A DNA stretch of 64,000 bases from Bacteroidota bacterium (GTDB taxonomy: Bacteria; Bacteroidota; Bacteroidia; AKYH767-A; OLB10). This document shows, one piece after another, positions 26,821-34,710 of this stretch. A program made the position numbers and the translations under genes. Each line of letters begins with the position of its first letter. The first letter of the stretch is position 1. Where the stretch lies: the NCBI GenBank assembly GCA_023251535.1, contig JAHEYP010000012.1:1-64000 (forward strand). Direction: 5' to 3'. The notes beneath the pieces were generated by a model, which saw only the letters and a list, made by a program, of their open reading frames with translations, searched no databases and was not told where the DNA came from.

Positions 26821-28746
26821 ATGAAGAATTGTCTTGCCTTATTCCTTTCGCTGTTTATTTGTCAATCGTTATTCGCTCAGATAACTACTCCCGAAACTGA
26901 AGCTATTGCAAAGTCGGAACAGCGAAAAATGCGAAGCAGCATCGCTAATAGAACACAAACTGCTAATAGTGATTATGATGTTGTTTATTATCGTTGCAAT
27001 TGGACAGTAGATCCTGCTGTGAATGCAATATCGGGAGCAATAACTACTTTCTTTATACCACTTTCAAACGACTTAGATACTGTTCTTTTTGATATGTCGA
27101 ATTCGTTAAGCGTTTCGTACGTGAGCTATCATGGAACAGCAATTACATTTAATCATATTGGCGATGTTTTAACTTGCATACTTCCTGGAATTAGTGCAGC
27201 ACAACAACTCGATTCAATTACTGTTTCTTATGCTGGAACTCCTGCAAATACAGGATTTGGTTCCTTCGAGCAATCAACTCATAATGGTGCTCCAATCATT
27301 TGGACATTATCTGAACCTTATGGATCTTCTGATTGGTGGCCGTGTAAAAATGGGTTAACAGATAAAGCCGATTCAATTGATGTTACATTGATTGTTCCTA
27401 CAGGAAATACAGGAGTGAGTAATGGAGTTTTAACTGAACATTTATCGACAGGATTACAAGATATTTATGTTTGGAAACACCGCTATCCTATTGCAACTTA
27501 TTTAATTTGTTTTGCGGTTACTAACTACGCTCAATTTGATTTAAACGTTCCTTTCGGTACTACGAATACGTTAGTAGAAAATTATGTTTATCCCGAAGAT
27601 TCAGTTACTGCCGCAGGTGCATTACCTGATATCGTTTCAACTATGCAAGTGTATGATTCATTATTTGGTGTTTATCCTTTTGTGAATGAAAAATACGGAC
27701 ATGCACAGTTCGGATGGGGTGGAGGAATGGAACATCAAACGATTACTTTTATCACCGGCTTCGGACATGAACTAATTGCGCACGAATTGGGTCATCATTG
27801 GTTTGGCGATAAAATTACTTGCGCCAGCTGGGAAGATATATGGTTGAATGAAGGTTTTGCTACTTATCTTTCGGGATTATCATACGAACATTTATTCCCT
27901 ATTAATTATTGGCAACAGTTTAAGATTGGAAGAGTAAACAGTATTACTAGCTTGCCGTGGGGATCGGTATTTTGTGATGATACAACAAACGTTGGAAGAA
28001 TATTTAATAGCCGACTGACATACAATAAAGGAGCTATGATTCTTCATCAATTAAGATGGATAATTGGCGACGTCGCTTTCTTTACCGCCCTCTCGAATTA
28101 TTTAAATGATCCCCAATTGTCGTACGGCTTTGCCCACACAAGCAATTTAAAGACACATTTCGAAAATGCAACAGGACAAAATCTTTCTTGGTATTTCGAT
28201 GATTGGTATTACGGACAAGGTTATCCTTCTTATACAATCGTGTGGAACCAAATTGGATCTTCAGTGAATTTTACCGTTTCTCAAACGCAATCAGATCCAT
28301 CAGTAAGTTTCTTTGAACTACCATTACCGATCAAGTTCAGTGGTCAAGGTCAAGATACCATTATACGTTTCGATAACTCGAGCAATGCACAATCGTATTC
28401 GGTAAACCTTCCATTTATTGTTGATACTGTTACACTAGATCCAGATACTTGGTTAATTACTGCACATAATACCATATTGACATCCTTACAGCAAAATATC
28501 GCCAACACTTATTTCTCAATAATCCCTAACCCGACTACCGATAAAATTAACATTGCTTTAAACCGCATTAACGATAATTTAAAGGTTGAGATTGTTGATA
28601 TGCAAGGTAAACTTGTGTTTAGCCAAGATTTTGATAATTCGAAAGGAGAATCAATCGATGTACGAGCTTTGGCAGCAGGAATGTACTTTGTTCACCTAAC
28701 CGGTCCAGGGTATTCCACGGGACAGCAAGTGATGATTCAAAAATAA
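26821..28746 (+). CDS. M1-family aminopeptidase-like metalloprotease with T9SS sorting domain
   Basis: A 641-aa secreted zinc peptidase. The chosen start gives a clean signal peptide (MKNCLALFLSLFICQSLFAQ); a longer frame from 26788 would bury it. The N-terminal beta domain (about 45-230) is followed by the exopeptidase motif GGGMEH, then HELGH at 321-325 and the third zinc ligand Glu344 in WLNEGFATYL, an exact HExxH-18-E. After the catalytic domain comes a beta domain and a T9SS type A sorting domain (YFSIIPNPTTDKINIA to the end, about 75 residues). It probably trims peptides outside the cell or at the surface. Not obviously linked to its neighbours. Confidence 0.93.
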   Translation: MKNCLALFLSLFICQSLFAQITTPETEAIAKSEQRKMRSSIANRTQTANSDYDVVYYRCNWTVDPAVNAISGAITTFFIPLSNDLDTVLFDMSNSLSVSYVSYHGTAITFNHIGDVLTCILPGISAAQQLDSITVSYAGTPANTGFGSFEQSTHNGAPIIWTLSEPYGSSDWWPCKNGLTDKADSIDVTLIVPTGNTGVSNGVLTEHLSTGLQDIYVWKHRYPIATYLICFAVTNYAQFDLNVPFGTTNTLVENYVYPEDSVTAAGALPDIVSTMQVYDSLFGVYPFVNEKYGHAQFGWGGGMEHQTITFITGFGHELIAHELGHHWFGDKITCASWEDIWLNEGFATYLSGLSYEHLFPINYWQQFKIGRVNSITSLPWGSVFCDDTTNVGRIFNSRLTYNKGAMILHQLRWIIGDVAFFTALSNYLNDPQLSYGFAHTSNLKTHFENATGQNLSWYFDDWYYGQGYPSYTIVWNQIGSSVNFTVSQTQSDPSVSFFELPLPIKFSGQGQDTIIRFDNSSNAQSYSVNLPFIVDTVTLDPDTWLITAHNTILTSLQQNIANTYFSIIPNPTTDKINIALNRINDNLKVEIVDMQGKLVFSQDFDNSKGESIDVRALAAGMYFVHLTGPGYSTGQQVMIQK

Positions 28747-28769
28747 TTTACAGACGTAGAAAAATTCTG

Positions 28770-28777
28770 TATTTTTG
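28770..28777 (+). promoter_or_regulatory. -7 promoter element (TATTTTTG)
   Basis: A TAnnTTTG match located 56 bases before the ATG of the aminomuconate-semialdehyde dehydrogenase gene. Confidence 0.5.
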
Positions 28778-28833
28778 CCGCAGATTGAACACTGACTCGA
28801 TGGGTTAGTATGAAAATTTAAAAATCAGCGCAA

Positions 28834-30276
28834 ATGCAGCATATACAGAATCTGATAAATGGTCAGTTGGTACCACCAGTATCCGGCACCTATATCGATA
28901 ATTATAATCCGGCGAACGGAAAGGTTTACAGCAAAATTCCTGATAGCGATGAACGTGATGTTGAAGCTGCTGTTGAAGCTGCGCGAAAAGCTTTTCCTGC
29001 ATGGAGCGTAATGGCGAAAGAAAAACGATCTGCTATCCTTATTAAATTAAGCGAATTAATAGAAAAAAATCTCGAACGTTTTGCTATCGCAGAATCAATT
29101 GATAACGGTAAGCCGCTTTGGTTGTCGAGATCTGTAGATATTCCTCGTGCTGTTTCTAATTTCCATTTTTATGCTACTGCTGCTTTGCATCTTCACGATG
29201 AATCGCATTCAATGGGAGCATTAGCAATTAACTATACTACTCGCACACCAATTGGAGTAGCAGGATGTATATCGCCATGGAATCTCCCGCTTTATTTATT
29301 TACATGGAAAATTGCACCTGCACTTGCTTCAGGTAACTGCGTAGTTGCGAAGCCATCTGAAATTACTCCGATGACAGCTTATTTGTTAGCTGAATTGTCG
29401 ATTGAAGCAGGCATGCCGGCAGGAGTATTGAATATTGTGCATGGCCTCGGACATAAAGTTGGTAAAGCAATTGTCTCGCATCCGTTAATTCCAGCGGTTT
29501 CATTTACAGGAGGAACGAAAACAGGAGAAGAAATTTCAAGAATTGCTGCTCCGATGTTTAAGAAATTATCACTCGAATTAGGAGGTAAAAATCCGAATAT
29601 CATATTTGCCGATTGCGATTTCGATAAAGCAGTGCAAACTACTGTGCGCTCCTCATTCTCTAACCAAGGAGAAATTTGTTTATGTGGATCACGCATATTC
29701 GTTGAACGCTCTATCTATGATAAATTCAAAGTAGCATTTGTTGAGCAAGTTAAAGCTTTGAAAGTTGGTGATCCAATGAAAGACGAAAACTGGCTTGGAG
29801 CGATTGTAAGTAAACCGCATATGGAGAAAATTCTCTCTTATATTGCCTTGGCACAAAAGGAAGGCGGAACAATACTCACCGGAGGAAAACAAGTGAAGCC
29901 TGAAGGAGAACTGTCGGAAGGATATTATATTCAACCAACCGTGATTGAAGGATTAGCTTATGATTGTAGAACAAATCAAGAAGAGATTTTTGGTCCTGTT
30001 GTTACAATCCAACCATTCGATACCGAAGAAGAAGTGTTGACGTATGCTAACAGTACAACTTATGGATTGGCCGCAACTGTATGGACACAACATCTTACTC
30101 GTGCTCATCGCGTAGCTGCAAGTCTTCATAGCGGGATCGTTTGGATTAACACTTGGTTGTTACGTGATCTAAGAACGCCATTCGGCGGAGTGAAAAATTC
30201 AGGAGTAGGCCGCGAAGGCGGATTCGAAGCATTAAAATTCTTTACAGAAGAAAAAAATATTTGCATTAAATTATGA
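28834..30276 (+). CDS. 2-aminomuconate 6-semialdehyde dehydrogenase (ALDH8A1-like)
   Basis: A 480-aa NAD-dependent aldehyde dehydrogenase. The catalytic Cys282 lies in NQGEICLCGSRIFVE, a signature shared with ALDH8A1 and bacterial aminomuconate/hydroxymuconate semialdehyde dehydrogenases. The general-base Glu is in LSLELGGKNPN, and the motif PFGGVKNSGVGREGG closes the chain. Together with HaaO (21.5 kb) and ACMSD (46.8 kb) in the window, 2-aminomuconate semialdehyde is the most likely substrate; 2-hydroxymuconate semialdehyde is the alternative. Its stop overlaps the next start (ATGA), so the two genes are translationally coupled. Confidence 0.88.
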   Translation: MQHIQNLINGQLVPPVSGTYIDNYNPANGKVYSKIPDSDERDVEAAVEAARKAFPAWSVMAKEKRSAILIKLSELIEKNLERFAIAESIDNGKPLWLSRSVDIPRAVSNFHFYATAALHLHDESHSMGALAINYTTRTPIGVAGCISPWNLPLYLFTWKIAPALASGNCVVAKPSEITPMTAYLLAELSIEAGMPAGVLNIVHGLGHKVGKAIVSHPLIPAVSFTGGTKTGEEISRIAAPMFKKLSLELGGKNPNIIFADCDFDKAVQTTVRSSFSNQGEICLCGSRIFVERSIYDKFKVAFVEQVKALKVGDPMKDENWLGAIVSKPHMEKILSYIALAQKEGGTILTGGKQVKPEGELSEGYYIQPTVIEGLAYDCRTNQEEIFGPVVTIQPFDTEEEVLTYANSTTYGLAATVWTQHLTRAHRVAASLHSGIVWINTWLLRDLRTPFGGVKNSGVGREGGFEALKFFTEEKNICIKL

Positions 30277-31145
30277 GTAAGGTTTACAGTATAGAAAACG
30301 AAAAACTAAAGGTTGCGGTAAAATCAGCAGGAGCGGAATTATCTTCAATCATCAACAAAGAGAATAATCTTGAATACTTATGGCAAGCTGGAGCTGAATG
30401 GCCAAAGCATGCACCTGTCTTATTTCCGATTGTCGGGCAGTTAAAAGATAATAAGTACAAGTATAACGGTAACGAATATACCCTATCACGACATGGTTTT
30501 GCTCGTGATAATGAATTCGAAGTTTTTGATCAGAGCGAATCTTCAATCACTTTTGTATTAAGCAGTAATGCTAAAACAGAAGCAGTTTATCCTTTTCAGT
30601 TCAACTTTTATGTGATTTATGAGTTAGAAGGAAGTAAATTGCATATTCATCATAAAGTAGAAAATGATGGAGAAAATACAATGTATTATTCTGTTGGAGG
30701 ACATCCAGCTTTTAATATTCCTTTAGTAAAGGGAACATCTTACAACGATTATAAATTGCGTTTCGATCAACCGGTTACGGCAAATCGATGGCTTTTGGAC
30801 AATGGACTAATAAGTACTGAATCGGTTCCGTTCTTCGAAGATCAAACCATGATGGAGTTAAGCAAGGAAATGTTTATGGATGACGCCCTGGTCTTTAAAA
30901 CAGTAAAAGCAGGATCGGTTACATTAAAAGTTCCGGGTAGTCGCAATGGATTCACAATGGAACTGAATGGTTGTCCGTATTTAGGCATTTGGGCCGCTAA
31001 GAACGCCGATTTTGTATGTATCGAACCTTGGTGGGGAATTGCGGATAGCGTAAATGCTAGCGGCGATATCAGCCAAAAAGAGGGGATTTGTGTTTTGGCA
31101 GGTGAGGAAGATGCCATGCATTCATACTCAATTCGCTTTTTTTAG
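30273..31145 (+). CDS. Aldose 1-epimerase family protein (LacX-like)
   Basis: A 290-aa galactose-mutarotase-fold protein. Family marks are WPKHAPVLFPIVGQL, the segment SRHGFARDNEFEV and GGHPAFNIPL with the catalytic-type His, plus a late acidic stretch (CIEPWWGIADSVN). This subgroup, near LacX/YeaD-like proteins, acts on sugars whose identity is rarely known. It overlaps the upstream ALDH gene by four bases (ATGA), an unexpected partner for a kynurenine enzyme. The coupling may be positional only. Confidence 0.85.
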   Translation: MSKVYSIENEKLKVAVKSAGAELSSIINKENNLEYLWQAGAEWPKHAPVLFPIVGQLKDNKYKYNGNEYTLSRHGFARDNEFEVFDQSESSITFVLSSNAKTEAVYPFQFNFYVIYELEGSKLHIHHKVENDGENTMYYSVGGHPAFNIPLVKGTSYNDYKLRFDQPVTANRWLLDNGLISTESVPFFEDQTMMELSKEMFMDDALVFKTVKAGSVTLKVPGSRNGFTMELNGCPYLGIWAAKNADFVCIEPWWGIADSVNASGDISQKEGICVLAGEEDAMHSYSIRFF

Positions 31146-31173
31146 ATAAAATCAGAATTTTTTTAGGTTTCGG

Positions 31174-31202
31174 ATAGGGGTAACCCGCTTTTGGGTTGTC
31201 AT
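31174..31202 (+). promoter_or_regulatory. Putative ECF-sigma promoter, copy 1 (ATAGGGGTAAC-N13-GTCAT)
   Basis: ATAGGGGTAAC (31174-31184) is followed after 13 bases by GTCAT (31198-31202). The same two blocks with the same spacing occur at 34663-34691, before the TonB receptor gene. The layout fits -35 and -10 boxes of an ECF sigma factor and lies 49 bases before the sigma gene start. Confidence 0.65.
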
Positions 31203-31238
31203 ATTCTTAAATAACGAGCCACATTTATTAATGTTGGG

Positions 31239-31246
31239 TAAATTCG
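31239..31246 (+). promoter_or_regulatory. Possible housekeeping -7 element (TAAATTCG)
   Basis: A one-base variant of TAnnTTTG ending four bases before the GTG start of the ECF sigma gene. It could give basal, leaderless expression beside the ECF promoter. Confidence 0.4.
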
Positions 31247-31250
31247 TAAA

Positions 31251-31832
31251 GTGGAATATACAAACCGCGAAATAGAAACGGCATTCAGCAACGGCGATCA
31301 GAAGGTCTACGAAGTAATCTTTCGTGCCTACTATAAAGCCCTATGTCACTATTCGAACGGAATTGTAAATGACCCTGACGATGCTGAAGAGTTAGTCCAA
31401 CAAGTATTTGTGGCAATTTGGGAAAAACGATCCGAATTCAGAATAGAGGTTTCAATAAAATCGTATCTCTATCGAGCAGTTCATAATCGTTGTCTCAATT
31501 TCATTGCGCAGTCAAAAGTCAGGACAATGTATGCAAACGAAAAAATGAATGATGGAGTTCCTGTAGAACATCCAGTTGCAAATTTGCGACAAAAGGAATT
31601 ACAAGAACGTATTCGCTTGGCATTATTGAAGCTCCCTGAGCAATGCAGAATCGTATTTAAATTAAGTCGCTTCGAAGAATTGAAATATGCTGAGATAGCA
31701 TCTCATTTAGGCATATCAATAAAAACGGTAGAGAATCAAATGGGCAAAGCACTACGCATTATGCGTGAGGAGCTTAAAGAATACTTACCCTTCATTATTG
31801 TATTAATCGATTTCCTTCTAAAACAAAAATAA
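31251..31832 (+). CDS. ECF-type sigma-70 family RNA polymerase sigma factor
   Basis: A 193-aa sigma factor with GTG start. Region 2 spans about 12-80 (NDPDDAEELVQQVFVAIW, then IKSYLYRAVHNRCLNF). Region 4 spans about 118-175, with LPEQCRIVFKLSRFEELKY and an HTH reading EIASHLGISIKTVENQMGKA. The type is the Bacteroidota sigma partnered with FecR. The FecR gene starts one base after its stop. Two similar promoter-like sites, upstream of this gene and upstream of the TonB receptor, suggest that it drives its own operon and the receptor. Confidence 0.94.
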   Translation: MEYTNREIETAFSNGDQKVYEVIFRAYYKALCHYSNGIVNDPDDAEELVQQVFVAIWEKRSEFRIEVSIKSYLYRAVHNRCLNFIAQSKVRTMYANEKMNDGVPVEHPVANLRQKELQERIRLALLKLPEQCRIVFKLSRFEELKYAEIASHLGISIKTVENQMGKALRIMREELKEYLPFIIVLIDFLLKQK

Positions 31833-31833
31833 A

Positions 31834-32820
31834 TTGTCGAACAATTCCGAACATATCGATGTCTTAATTGCACTGGTGCTTTCCGGTGAGGCCAATGCTG
31901 AGCAGGTTCGTGAAGTGGAACTTTGGAAGCAAGCTTCAGAGGGAAATCGTGCCTATTTTGAGGAGATGCAACAAGTATTTGTTTCGGTGCAGTCTACAGA
32001 CACAAATGAATATGAAGTTGATGCCGCTTGGGAGAAAGTTAAACTAAATTTAAATGATTCACGGGTTGTGAAATTAAAGTCGAAACATTTCTATGAATCA
32101 ACTTGGTTCCGAATTGCAGCAGTACTTTTAGTCGTTGTTGGAGTGTCGTGGATGTTGTTTGTGAATCAATCGGTAAATATGTTGGCTTTAAATTCAAGCG
32201 AAAAAGTGCTTCAAGATACAATGCCCGATGGATCTATCATTACATTGAATAAACATTCAATCATTCACTACTCCGATGATTTTGGGAAGAAAAATCGACG
32301 CGTTGTATTAAAAGGTGAAGCCTATTTCAATGTTGTTCATGATGAACAAATTCCTTTTGTCGTTGAGACGAATGGAGTTTTTATAAAAGATATCGGTACT
32401 GCTTTTAATGTATCAACGAATAATGATAGTAGTGAGGTAACGGTAATTGTAGAAGAGGGTGAAGTGTATTTCTATCGAAGTACAGGCGAAGGCATTTACC
32501 TTAAGAAAGGAGAATCGGCTATTTATAATCGAAGAAACGGAAGTATTTCTAAGCTCGATAAATTACCAATGAATGTAACTGCGTATCGAGATGGAATTTT
32601 AAATTTCAATAATACTCCAATGTCGGATGTGGCAATTGCAATAAGTAAGTTGTATGGAGTAAATGTTATTGCTGATGAAAAAATAGCAAACTGTAAATTA
32701 ACAGTTCGCTTCGAGAATGAATCACTAGAAACGGTGTTGTCGATTATCAGTGAAACATTGGGTTTAGAAGTTAAGCATCAAGATGCGAATATTGTTTTTT
32801 CAGGAAACACTTGCAATTAA
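31834..32820 (+). CDS. FecR-type anti-sigma factor with DUF4974
   Basis: A 328-aa single-pass inner-membrane anti-sigma factor, TTG start, beginning one base after the sigma stop. The cytoplasmic sigma-binding part is about residues 1-88, the membrane helix 91-110 (WFRIAAVLLVVVGVSWMLF) and the periplasmic FecR domain about 130-235 (PDGSIITLNKHS, VVLKGEAYFNVVHD). The C-terminal DUF4974 (about 255-326, LNFNNTPMSDVAIAISKLYG) is an STN-like fold expected to meet the signalling domain of an outer-membrane partner. In this operon that domain is on the next gene product, not on the TonB receptor. Confidence 0.93.
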   Translation: MSNNSEHIDVLIALVLSGEANAEQVREVELWKQASEGNRAYFEEMQQVFVSVQSTDTNEYEVDAAWEKVKLNLNDSRVVKLKSKHFYESTWFRIAAVLLVVVGVSWMLFVNQSVNMLALNSSEKVLQDTMPDGSIITLNKHSIIHYSDDFGKKNRRVVLKGEAYFNVVHDEQIPFVVETNGVFIKDIGTAFNVSTNNDSSEVTVIVEEGEVYFYRSTGEGIYLKKGESAIYNRRNGSISKLDKLPMNVTAYRDGILNFNNTPMSDVAIAISKLYGVNVIADEKIANCKLTVRFENESLETVLSIISETLGLEVKHQDANIVFSGNTCN

Positions 32821-32824
32821 TGTT

Positions 32825-34654
32825 ATGAGAAATAGCGCACTTTTATTGTTGTGGTTTTTGGTGGTTACTACTACAAATTTATTCGGTCAATCGTCAGTTC
32901 CGGTACTTGAAAGAGAGGTTACAGTTTCATTTAATGGTGAACCGGTAAAATCGGCTCTAGACAGAATTGCCGCCCAAGGTAAATTCGTGTTTTCTTATCC
33001 TTCGAATCTCTTTGATGCAGATAAAAAAGTAACATTAACAGTAGCTAAGAAGCGAGTGCGTGAAGTTTTATTTCTTTTGTTCGGAAATAAAGTGAAGTAT
33101 AAAGCTAAAGGCAACTATTTGATTTTGTCTGCAGCCCCAAAAGCTGAAATAGAGCAAGGAAATAAGGAATATTATATTATCAATGGTTATGTTACCGATG
33201 GAGTCACAGGAGATAAAATTCCTTCGGTTTCGATTTTTGAGGGAACTAAAATGCTCTCGACTGTTACTAACAAATATGGTTACTTTAAGATTAAAATCGA
33301 TGAGACGAAAGTTCAGTTGAATTTGAAAGTGAGTAAACAAAATTATCGAGATACTTTAATCACTGTTCGAAATACAGGAACACAAAACTTGATGATCGTT
33401 TTGCATCCTGAAAGAAATGAAGTCAGTATAGATACAGTTCAAACAGAGGAGAGTCCTGTAACATTTTTAATTCCCGATGAATCAATTATCAATACTGAGA
33501 ATATTAAAGATACCATTTATCGTAAGTATCAAGTTTCGTTTTTGCCAAAACTCGGAACGAATTATTTATTGAGTGGGAATGTCATTAATGATTACTCTTT
33601 TAATGTGATAGGTGGTTATTCACGCGGAACACGAAAATTTGAATTAGCGGGAATGTTTAATCTCGATAGAGGAGATGTATCAAAAGCACAAATAGCAGGT
33701 TTCTTAAATGCGAATGGAGGAACTACTAATGGATTTCAATTGGCTGGATTTTTAAATTTAGATAAACGTTCGGTTAACGGAATTCAAATTGGAGGCTTCG
33801 GAAATATCAATGGTGATTCAACAACTGGATTTCAACTCGGTGGATTCTTTAATGTGAATAAAGGGAAATCGAATGCTTGCAACATAGCTGGATTCACGAA
33901 TGTAATGTTTGATACATCTTCCGGTGTACAACTTGCAGGATTTGTCAATTCAGCACATCGTTCTTTCGATGGAGTTCAGATGGCAGGCTTCGGAAATCAT
34001 GTAATAGGAAATATGAAAGGAGTACAACTTTCGGGATTTTATAACTTCACTTCAGGAGAGATGTCGGGCGTTCAAGTGGCAGGGTTCGTAAATTATGCAC
34101 GAAAAATTACAGGAACTCAAATTGGATTTATAAATATTTCTGATTCCTGCAACGGATTGCCGATTGGTTTTTTGAGCTTTGTAAGAACCGGCTATCATCG
34201 ATTCGAAATTTTTACAGATGAAGTATTTGCGGTTAATGCATCACTGCGATCAGGAATTGAATCCTTTCATACGATGTTATTTGCTTCCATGGGTCCCGAT
34301 AAGCGTGATTCAATGCTTTGGTCGTTTGGATATGGAATTGGATCATCTGTAAGATTAGGTAAAAGATGGCTAATGGATTTTGATCTCTCTGCTCAACAAA
34401 TTAACAAAGGCTCGGTTGGATCGAAAATTAATTTGTTAAATAAATTTTATGTTGGTGCCGAATATAGAATCAGTAAAGGTTTTTATATTGCTGGCGGCCC
34501 TGTGCTAAATGCTCAACTAACGAACACTAATTATTCGCATTATCCTTCGATTTTCAATTCGATGCATCCACAAATATTCTATAGTGATGATATTGATAAA
34601 TCAACGCATGTTGACATGTGGGTTGGTGGAAAAGTAGCACTTCGATTTTTTTAA
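32825..34654 (+). CDS. STN / carboxypeptidase-regulatory protein with 16-residue surface repeat and C-terminal barrel
   Basis: A 609-aa outer-membrane-type protein. I start it at ATG 32825, five bases after the fecR stop, which gives the signal peptide MRNSALLLLWFLVVTTTNLFG. An STN domain (about 25-95, VKSALDRIAAQGKFVFSYP) is followed by a CarboxypepD_reg-like domain (about 120-200, INGYVTDGVTGDKIPSVSIF). Residues 272-452 hold about twelve copies of a strictly 16-residue repeat with core GxQxxGFxN, like the LA_2272 surface-repeat family. The C-terminal 150 residues look like beta-barrel strands and end in LRFF. The STN domain suggests contact with FecR in the periplasm and the repeat suggests a surface or barrel structure. 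The role is inferred. Confidence 0.8.
   Translation: MRNSALLLLWFLVVTTTNLFGQSSVPVLEREVTVSFNGEPVKSALDRIAAQGKFVFSYPSNLFDADKKVTLTVAKKRVREVLFLLFGNKVKYKAKGNYLILSAAPKAEIEQGNKEYYIINGYVTDGVTGDKIPSVSIFEGTKMLSTVTNKYGYFKIKIDETKVQLNLKVSKQNYRDTLITVRNTGTQNLMIVLHPERNEVSIDTVQTEESPVTFLIPDESIINTENIKDTIYRKYQVSFLPKLGTNYLLSGNVINDYSFNVIGGYSRGTRKFELAGMFNLDRGDVSKAQIAGFLNANGGTTNGFQLAGFLNLDKRSVNGIQIGGFGNINGDSTTGFQLGGFFNVNKGKSNACNIAGFTNVMFDTSSGVQLAGFVNSAHRSFDGVQMAGFGNHVIGNMKGVQLSGFYNFTSGEMSGVQVAGFVNYARKITGTQIGFINISDSCNGLPIGFLSFVRTGYHRFEIFTDEVFAVNASLRSGIESFHTMLFASMGPDKRDSMLWSFGYGIGSSVRLGKRWLMDFDLSAQQINKGSVGSKINLLNKFYVGAEYRISKGFYIAGGPVLNAQLTNTNYSHYPSIFNSMHPQIFYSDDIDKSTHVDMWVGGKVALRFF
33638..34180 (+). repeat. Coding tandem repeat, 48-bp period (16 residues)
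   Basis: Within the STN protein gene the pattern GxQxxGFxN recurs every 16 residues without slippage for ten units (FELAGMFN, AQIAGFLN, FQLAGFLN, IQIGGFGN, FQLGGFFN, CNIAGFTN, VQLAGFVN, VQMAGFGN, VQLSGFYN, VQVAGFVN), then decays (TQIGFIN, LPIGFLSF). The DNA copies are divergent, so this is an old structural repeat and not a recent expansion. Confidence 0.85.
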
Positions 34655-34662
34655 CTGAAAGC

Positions 34663-34691
34663 ATAGGGGTAACTGCTGAATGAATGGTCAT
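34663..34691 (+). promoter_or_regulatory. Putative ECF-sigma promoter, copy 2 (ATAGGGGTAAC-N13-GTCAT)
   Basis: ATAGGGGTAAC (34663-34673) and GTCAT (34687-34691) are separated by 13 bases exactly as in copy 1. A start site some seven bases downstream would place the TonB receptor ATG (34711) in a short leader and would exclude the ATG codons at 34684 and 34702. Confidence 0.65.
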
Positions 34692-34710
34692 AACAGTATA
34701 TATGACTATT

